The position numbers were made by a program, and so were the translations under genes. The notes beneath the pieces are model-generated. The model did no database searches, was not told the origin of the DNA, and was given only the letters and a program-made list of their open reading frames with translations. Below, piece by piece: positions 57,244-64,000 of a DNA stretch of 64,000 nt. The stretch lies in NCBI GenBank assembly GCA_014529385.2, contig CM043964.1, positions 136,541,920 through 136,605,919 of the forward strand, read 5' to 3'. Origin of the DNA: Adiantum capillus-veneris (taxonomy: Eukaryota > Streptophyta > Polypodiopsida > Polypodiales > Pteridaceae). Each line of letters begins with the position of its first letter. Within the stretch, counting starts at the first letter, position 1.

Positions 57244-57599
57244 TCTACTCTCTTGATGAGAAGATCATTTGGGTTGGTTAGATATTAGATATTAGATTTT
57301 ATGACATTACCTCTCTCTTGAAATCATAGTCGTCCTTGACTATGGGATAGAGAAGATAAAGCCTAGTCATTAGTTCTTTTTTTGGTGGGTAGAGGATCCG
57401 TATTTTACCCTACGACATCGTTCCAGAATGGATGACTTATTTGTTTGGTGCTTGAGAGCCTAAGCTGTCGCAAGATTGTCTCCACATTGGTCCTATCAAT
57501 CTTCCAAAATAGAGTGACAAACACTACTTGGTGTCTGGAAGATGTTGTCTTCGCAAACTTGATCCTAAGCATGCATACTTCTTAACATATGTGCACAAT

Positions 57600-59128
57600 A
57601 AAGAAAAAGAAGGTCTTATAAGACAAAAAAATTGTTCATTTTAAACATTTTTACATTTTCTTACTCTAGGGAAGCATTGTAAGCATTGACAAGGTTTAGG
57701 TTATCCTTTAATTGTATGCCTTGCATCCATCTAGCATCTTGAAAAGGATAGTTCTTAAAATTAATAAGATACCGTCCGATAATATTACCACCTCTCAATA
57801 CCTTATCTTTGTGTCAAAGGATGGACTCAAGCTGCAACACCTCTTCTTGGTCCTTGATCTCCGGTGGGTCTTCAATAGTTGGTCCTTGAGGTGGCTCTCC
57901 TTTGTAAGGCTTTAATAGGCTCACATGGAAAGCATTGTGTATGAGCCAATGACTGGGCAAATTGAGTTGATAGGCCATCTCATTGATTGTTCTAAGAATC
58001 TGGAAGGGACCATAGTACCTTTTTGCTAACTTAGCATAGTACTTTTCCTATAGGATTCTTGCCCGCCGTGTGCCTTAATCGAGCCTTGGGAAATTTTAAT
58101 CATTACCCAATCATTTTCTTTAAAGGCTTGGTCTCTTTTGTGCTTATCAGCAGCAGCCTTTTGCCTTTTTTGTGAGATAGAGATAGCATCCTTAATATTT
58201 TGGGAAGATTCTTGTAGGTCTCAGCTATACTCATCTGCAACGAAGATCTTCAGGTGTACCTTAAGTAGCAGGGGACTTTTTGATCTTCCCTCTATTACCT
58301 TGAAAGGTGCTTTTCTTGTGGAGGTATGTACAATATTATTGTAGGCATACTCCACTAAGGGTAAGTACTTCTCCCATTGGGACCTTTGATCTACTTCCGT
58401 TACATAGGCTTTTAGTAGATCAAGGATTGTTAGGTTAGCTATTTCACTTTGGCCATCCGTTTGCGGGGGTGATAGGCCAAAGAGAAGTTTAGCCTTTTCC
58501 CTAAATTCTCAAAGAGACCCTTCCAGAAATTACAGGTCGTTCTAGGATCTCTATCTGACACTATGGACATTGGCAAGCAATGGTACTTGAAGATTTGCGA
58601 TATGAAGAGGGTTGCCATTTGATGGGCTTTGATAGTCTTTTTGATAGGTATAAAATGAGCTTGTTTGCTGAGCTTTTCTACTATCATCCATATTCCCATA
58701 TTCCCATGGATAGACTTAGGCAATTTAAAGATAAAATCCATAGATATGCTCTCCCATGGTGAATTAGGGATTGGAAAAGGTTGAAGAAATTCAAGTTGCT
58801 TCCCTCTATCAAACTTCGTTTTTTGGCATACCACACATTTAGAAACATACTCTTGTATGTTTGCTAGCATGGAAGGCCAATAGAAACATACCACACATTT
58901 ATAAACATACTCTTGTATGTTTGCTAGCATGGAAGGCCAATAGAAACATGTTTCTATCCCTTTTAGGGTAGAGATCCCTCGATGCCCCGCATAAGGAGGA
59001 GCATGAGATTCATACATTACTTTCTCACGTAGTGAGTTAGTAACACATAGTCTATTGCCATAGAGAAGATAACCATCTTGTAAGGTAAATGGTTCCTGTT
59101 TCTTCCCTAATGCAAGGGATGAAATCAC
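57600..59128 (-). pseudogene. integrase with chromodomain-like tail of B4
   Basis: The frame 59128-58439 begins with the linker FTLQDGYLLYGNRL, GHRG (near 58975-58995), then the Cys-pair region. The Cys-pair region is duplicated (see separate entry). The core keeps SMDFIFKLPKS near 58715-58745 and IVSDRDPRTT near 58540-58570. An extra base near 58465 shifts the frame in the HPQ-x-DGQSE block that carries the catalytic Glu. The C-terminal region (57600-58430) has stops. A chromodomain-like end (YLINFKNYPFQDARWMQG) is near 57715-57775. Confidence 0.88.
58827..58946. repeat. 60-base in-frame tandem duplication in the B4 integrase zinc domain
   Basis: Units 58827-58886 and 58887-58946 differ at one or two bases. 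On the minus strand each encodes YWPSMLANIQEYVxKCVVC, so the Cys-x-x-Cys half of the HHCC zinc site occurs twice, without frame loss. B1 and B2 have one unit. Confidence 0.93.
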
Positions 59129-60123
59129 ATCTCTAAAATTGGGTCAATAGCGTACTCATCTATCATAGGAGATAGATCATTGTGAGTTGATATGGAAACC
59201 GCATTCACTCTCGGCCATCTTGAGAGTGCATCGACTACTTGATTATGCTTGCCATCAATGTGAGCAATATGAAAATGAAATTGCGAAAGGAAAATTTCCC
59301 ACCTCATTTGTTTGTCGGAGAGCTTGGTCTGCATCATGAAGTACTTAAGGCGTTGGTGATTTGTCCACAGAATGAAAGGAGTCCCCAATAAATAGTGCTT
59401 CCACGAGTCTAAGGCATGTAGAACTGCGAGGATTTCCTTTTCATATATGGGTTGAGCAAGCTCAACAGGGTCAAGCAAGCTCAATAGGGTCGAGCCTTCG
59501 ACTTTCATAGGCTAGGGCATGCCCTTCTTGGAGCAAAACAGCTGCAAGCCAATCACTAGAAGCGTCACATTGGACCTCAAATGGCTTTGAGAGATCCGTC
59601 AGTGTAAGGACAGGTTGAGAGATAAGGTTTCTTTAAGCTTTTCAAAAGCATTGTTCTCCTTGGCAGACCATGTATACCTAACATTTTTGTTTGTTAGGTC
59701 GTGTAATGGTCCCGCGATTTGTGAGAACTTTTCTATGAAGCATCTATAGTATGCACACATACCTATAAAGCTTCTTAGTTCAATTAGACTCCTTGGATTA
59801 GGCCATCCTTTTATTACTTCTAGCTTTGATGGATCCATTTGGATGCCATCTTGAGAGATAATGTGACCTAAATACTGAATCTCTTGTAAGAAAAACTCAC
59901 TTTTCTTTCGACTAATATAGAGTTTATTCTCTCGTAAGACTTGAAATATTGCCTGGAGATGTTGCTTGTGTTCGTCTAGTGAATTAGAATAGATGATTAT
60001 ATCATCAAACAACACTCTAGTAAAGGCTTGGTGAGGCCTGAATAGCTTCTCTATCAAGCGGTTAAATGTGGCTGGTGCATTGGTCAAGCCAAAAGGTATG
60101 ACAATGTACTCATAAAAGACCAA
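59125..60123 (-). pseudogene. RNase H and RT (palm to connection) of B4
   Basis: RNase H at 59125-59508 (YEKEILAVLHALDSWKHYLLG; HNQVVDALS), with a short GTCAAGCAAGCTCAA-type duplication near 59452-59490 that damages its start. RT palm to connection at 59599-60123 with the catalytic VLFDDIIIYS intact near 59985-60015, FLQEIQYLGHIISQDG, and ELRSFIGMCAYYRCFIEKF. A frame change near 59600-59640 and another near 60115 separate neighbouring frames. Confidence 0.9.
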
Positions 60124-61072
60124 ACATTTTACAAAATGTGGTCTTTACAATGTCTTGATCAACTATCCTTATTTGATGGTAGCCACTTTTTAGGTCAATC
60201 CTACTGAAGTAGGTCAACCCTTGCAGCTTATCAAATAGGTCTTCTACCCATGGAACAGGAAACCTATTCTTGATAGTGATCCTATTTAGTGCTCTATAGT
60301 CGACACACATACGATATGTGCCGTCTTTCTTTTGCACTAATAACACGGGTGAACAAAATGGAGATGAGCTAGGACTAACCATGCCCTTCTCAACTAACTC
60401 ATGCACTTGCCGCATAATCTTCTCTTGCTGAGCTTGAGAAACTCTATAAGGAGGTTTATTAGGCGGTGAACTTCCTGGAAGAAGTTCAATTGCATGGTCA
60501 TCATGGCCTCGTTTATGAGGTAGTTCACAAGGGATGTTTTCAATAAAAACATCTTGAAACCCCTTGTGAAAATTGGATAACTCTAATTCCTTGTGATTGT
60601 TTATACTTTCTTTTGCTAAAGCATTAGGTTCATTTTGAGAATCTTTAACAAAAATCATGTACACGGAAATAGAGCTCTTTATTGACTTTTTGAAAGCTTG
60701 CGTATGTACAATGGGTATGGTGTTACCCAACTCCTTAGCATCTATGTACATATCTTTTTCCCTGAACCTAAAGTAGATTTTCCTTTCAAGGAATTTAAAA
60801 TTGGCAGCCATGCGATCAAACCATGGTGCCCCTAGGATTACATCCTCATGCTTCAGAGGAGAGATAAAGAATTCCTCCTTGTTCACATAGCTTTTGACAT
60901 GGAGCCTAAATTTACCAATTAAGGGAGTGATTGAGGCTTCTTTCCCCTTGAAAGCACCATTGACGGGTAGGACATCTCCCATCTCATAGGCTTGGATGCC
61001 TAGCTTGTTGGCCAACTCTATGGATATGAAATTGTGAGTAGAATCAGGGTCAAAGAGAATAAAAAGAATCAT
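60110..61072 (-). pseudogene. protease and RT N-terminal half of B4
   Basis: An open frame of 320 codons. The protease active site reads FDPDSTHNFIS near 61020-61055: the Gly of the D-x-G-S motif seen in B2/B3 is Asp. DVILGAPWFDRM lies near 60810-60845. The linker contains ELLPGSSPPNKPPYRVSQAQ. RT fingers are VSPSSSPFCSPVLLVQKKDG and RMCVDYRALN, then [10 protein letters not shown]. The frame shifts at about 60120 in the TFGLYEY block, where the other frame continues. Confidence 0.92.
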
Positions 61073-62618
61073 GTTCTCTTACCTTTCCCCAAGCATGGCA
61101 TAGAGGAGATCCTTTGTGGTGAGAATCCTCTTCTTGGATTTTGACCAGGGTAGCTCTAGGAGGCTCATTTTGTGTATTCTTGTGGGGGCAAGCATGATAG
61201 GCATGCCCTTGCTCCCCACACTTGAAACATCGGTTATCTTTATGATAACGCTCATTGTTTATCTTTACGATAACGCTCAAGATCTTCAGGAGAGAGTTTA
61301 TTTTTGCCTTTATAAACTCCCTTCTCCTAAGCTTTGTTGTTGTTGGCATTGCCTTTAGGAGACTTTTGGACAGTATCCTTCCCGTTAGGCTCGTTATTAC
61401 GGTCCTTGTTCTCTGTGGGCTTAAGATTTCTCTTAGCCCCTTGTTGGAAATTGATTCATGAAGCCACCATGGTATGGTATATGGCTGCAGATATGGTGCA
61501 TGGCCTTTGGGAATTGACATACTCTGCCATATCTTCAGTTAGACCCACACAAAATTGTTGTTTTTGCTCTAGAAAATCCATCTTTCTGAAGACAGTGGCT
61601 TTGAAAAAACTGATTCATGATGGAAGCTCTTAAAGCTTTCCATGTTCGTGGAGCTTCACTGTTTCCCCGTAGGCTAGACCACCATTGCCTGGCGGACTTT
61701 TGAAAATGCATAGCTACATGGCATAGCTTAGAGGACTCCATAAGCCCTCATCTCCAAACGCCACATTGAATTGTTGGATGAAGGCCAAGACTTTGTCCGT
61801 AGCACCAAAGGTGCCATCGTAGGTAAGGATAGAGATGTTCTTTCCTCCCTCTTTGAACTTTTTGATCTTGGATGACCTCTTCCATGCAGCATAGGATTTC
61901 CTATGGCCTCTTCATTTTGGTGGTTCAAAAGCTGCACCATCACTTTCTTTAGAGGAGGAATAATTTGAGGAGGATGGAGAAGAGGGTGTCCTCTTTCTTG
62001 CCTTTTTCTTCCCTTGTTCTTCCTTGTCTGCACCATCACTTTCTTCATAAGAGGAAGAGGATGAAGAAGATGGAGAAGAGGGTGACCTCTTTCTTGCCTT
62101 TTTCTTCTCTTGTTTTCTTTTGTCCCTCTTTTAATTATGGTGTGGAGAAGTGTGCGATGGTCTTCTCCGTTTAGGGGTGTCGAAGAGCGTTTTGCCCACC
62201 ATCTTTATGGAACCATCTCCGTCGAGGTCGCAGGAGACTTACTTCTTTCTTGTTCTTTTGGTGGGGGATCTTCCATTGAAACTTTAGTTCTCCTTTGGGA
62301 AAGAGATGTGTCATCAAGTAGTAGATTTTTCAGCCCTTCATATGGATCCTCTTTTTCTTCCCTTATCAGAGAGAGGCCTCTTTTGGAAGTCTCACAAGGA
62401 GGCTTCCTAGGCACTCTCTCTTCCTGGTGGGGAGTTTGGAGAATCCCATGAGCACGTAGTTGCTATTGCACTTCACTTTGGAGGGATGGATTGCCCATGG
62501 CTTGTTGAAGCCTAGAAACAAGGTTATTAACAAGCATAGGGGCATCATTAGTAGCCTATTCATTAGCAAAATCAAAGCTATCAAGATTAATTTCACTCTC
62601 TTTACTATTGTCAGCCAT
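61073..62618 (-). pseudogene. gag and zinc knuckle of B4
   Basis: The start is ATG at 62618 (minus), followed by ADNSKESEINLDSFDFANE, matching the B3 start region. A stop near 62560 and a frame change near 62460 follow. Two basic-Ser modules (KKKARKRSPSSPSSSSSS and KKKARKRTPSSPSSSN, 61950-62110) precede the gag core (KFKEGGKNISILTYDGTFGATDK near 61790-61865; HFQKSARQWWSSLRGN near 61675-61715). Part of the core is deleted near 61600. The knuckle CFKCGEQGHAYHAC is near 61195-61240, intact. A 27-base duplication near 61233-61285 repeats the 'RYHKDNRCF' lead-in. Confidence 0.88.
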
Positions 62619-62909
62619 TGTAACAAATTTTAGATGTAAAATGTTTTAGTGTACTTTGGAACTTCAAGCCCTAGTTGCCTCCTGTCAAGCTTCTAATAGC
62701 TCAATAGTAATTAAGCCATAGGCAAGCCCCGTAGGACTCCACTATTAATAACATAGCTCTTGACGGTGATGCCCCATTATCTGCATAAAGTAGACGCACT
62801 GTAAGGCTGAAAAATCCCTATTCTACTTACTCAATTGTAATTAATAATACCAACCATTTATAGTTAGCTTAAGGACCTCCCTTCTTGAGCATGAAAAGAG
62901 AAACCTTGT
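62619..62909 (-). other. 5' untranslated leader of B4
   Basis: About 290 bases between primer site and gag ATG on the minus strand, AT-rich, without a reading frame. Confidence 0.7.
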
Positions 62910-62921
62910 GCTCTTATACCA
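62910..62921 (-). promoter_or_regulatory. primer binding site of B4, initiator-Met tRNA type
   Basis: Minus strand TGGTATAAGAGC (one mismatch to TGGTATCAGAGC), one base from the LTR edge at 62923. Confidence 0.85.
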
Positions 62922-62922
62922 A

Positions 62923-64000
62923 TGTAACCTTTAATGGTCTAGTAACTTGTGTGTAGTCGAAAATAGCATAGACATAGTGAGCATTTCATTAGAATAACTT
63001 CCTAATGAGCATAACAAGAATGCTTGGATGGAGAGAGCAAAAAAAAGCATAACACTTAGTTATATAGGCATGAACAATACTTCAAAAAGAGAGAGAAACT
63101 AAGCTATTGACAACAGTTGAGGACTGGATTTACATGGAGCCGGTCCCCCCTCCAAAAGTCTTTGTATTATAGGTTTCCCCCATCAAGGGAGACATTTTAC
63201 AATACAATACTTTGTGTTCCTTCAATAAATTGCTGGTGCAATGAAGATGGAAGCTTCAAGCACCAAGCTCACACTTATAAAACACAACATCAATTCTCTC
63301 ACGGTCTCAGACCCAAGACCTCACACACCTCCGAAGATGGTGATAACTAGCGGGGTATGAGAGTAGATCGAGAGGAAGGAGTATTCTTACGAGCAAGAAG
63401 TATGTCTCCTCACGTAATCACTCTTAATAGCTTAGCATAGCTTAGTAATTAGAATGGTAGAGGAGATGAGCATGCATTGAAGCTTTGCTCTTGGTTGGAT
63501 TTTCATCAGAAATCCAAAAGTTGTTGGTGTAGGCCTCCCTTCTCACAAGCTTGGAGTAGATGATAAGCTATCCATTAAAGCTTGAGAAGGGGAGAGTCTT
63601 CTTACTTCACACATGAGCTTGTGTGAGTGTGTAAGTGATAATTCCTTCCAAAAATCAGCCACCTCTCTCTCTTGGTTGGCCCCTCTTGCTAATTGCACAT
63701 GCTGGCATCCTTTTGGACCCTGCAAAGCTTAGCCAATGACAATTAAGAAGCATAAGTAATAGCCTTGTGGCATGTGTCCCCCTTTCCCCATTTGTGAAAG
63801 CTTAGCCAATGACAATTAAGAAGCATAAGTGATAGCCTTGTGGCATGTGTCCCCCTTTCCCCATTTGTGAGAGCTTTAGGTATTTAAATAATGCAATTAA
63901 ACTCTCATTGGATCCGTTAGTCTTCTGGGCAATAGAATCAGGCAAGCCATTGGGCTGCTGAATGCTCATTGGACCCCATTGGGAGACTGTCCAATAGTTT
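62923..64000 (-). repeat. 5' LTR of B4 (runs off the window)
   Basis: Starts TGTAACCTTTAATGG and is colinear with the first 1.08 kb or so of the solo LTR. GGAGCCGGTCC block at 63136. It continues beyond 64000; about 0.5 kb is expected outside. Confidence 0.9.
63724..63869. repeat. 73-base tandem duplication in the B4 5' LTR
   Basis: Units 63724-63796 and 63797-63869, both AAAGCTTAGCCAATGAC ... CCCCATTTGTG, one visible difference (AGTAATAG / AGTGATAG). The other B LTRs have a single unit. Confidence 0.93.

Larger units (their letters stand above)
53288..57306 (-). mobile_element. chromovirus B3 (family B), nested in B4, rearranged
   Basis: Starts TGTAATGG at 53288 and ends TTTTATGACA at 57306, flanked by perfect 5-base duplications TTACC (53283-53287 and 57307-57311). 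It contains a partial 3' LTR of a diverged subtype, part of RNase H, RT, protease and gag. Missing are the end of the 3' LTR, the integrase, part of RNase H, and nearly all of the 5' LTR (only about 35 bases remain). gag to RT is the best preserved of the B copies: mostly single stops. Confidence 0.85.
57307..62922 (-). mobile_element. chromovirus B4 internal region (family B)
   Basis: The internal region runs from the purine-tract complement (57312 onward) to the primer site (62910-62921). On the minus strand the order is gag, knuckle, protease, RT, RNase H, integrase, chromodomain-like tail. Its 3' LTR is at 52222-53282, separated by the B3 insertion, and its 5' LTR starts at 62923. It is the only B copy with both LTRs and a primer site represented. 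Broken by stops, shifts and a duplication in integrase. Confidence 0.9.

Overview
The window looks like gene-poor, repeat-dominated nuclear DNA of a land plant. It has no bacterial-type operons and no intact cellular gene. Almost everything recognisable is LTR-retrotransposon: Ty3/gypsy chromoviruses with initiator-Met tRNA primer sites, a Tat/Athila-like Ty3/gypsy element with an Asp-tRNA-like primer site, and Ty1/copia. Most copies carry stops and frameshifts, many of the CAA to TAA/TAG or CGA to TGA kind expected of decaying methylated DNA. The species cannot be told from the sequence; a large-genome plant (fern, gymnosperm or similar) is a guess only.

Layout. 1-6.4 kb: diffuse AT-rich DNA with a degenerate GTAGCT-type minisatellite, a promoter-like repeat near 3.16 kb, and C-run/(CA)n microsatellites. 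6414-7931: an almost perfect 753-bp-arm palindrome, each arm carrying a broken copy of a HAD/FCP1-like phosphatase gene. 8526-9680: remnant of a copia element (LTR plus part of gag), fused to an old LTR of gypsy family B. 11002-18157: chromovirus A (+ strand), inserted in that old B LTR. 18379-24720: internal region of B1 (- strand), with a solo B LTR (18991-20582) inside its integrase. 25115-31641: B2 (- strand), with a 3' LTR but no 5' LTR. 31.6-35.6 kb: non-coding DNA, a minus-strand TATA/leader-like segment and a decayed coding fragment. 35649-51418: element D (+ strand), LTR-bounded, with RT-RH-INT followed by a retropepsin domain and a long 3' cargo region. Copia element E (40199-44468) is inserted in D. 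52222-64000: B4 (- strand; its 5' LTR runs off the window), with B3 (53288-57306) inserted exactly between the 3' LTR of B4 and its polypurine tract.

Nesting gives a relative order: the B1 LTR predates A, B1 predates the solo LTR, D predates E, and B4 predates B3. No element looks autonomous as it stands. B3 and B4 keep intact reverse-transcriptase Asp-Asp motifs, whereas B1 and B2 have lost one of the two Asp. The items most worth a second look are the long palindrome (a candidate hairpin/small-RNA locus made from a captured host gene), the unusual RT-RH-INT-protease order and coiled-coil cargo of element D, and a C-rich block conserved in every family-B LTR copy that reaches that far.
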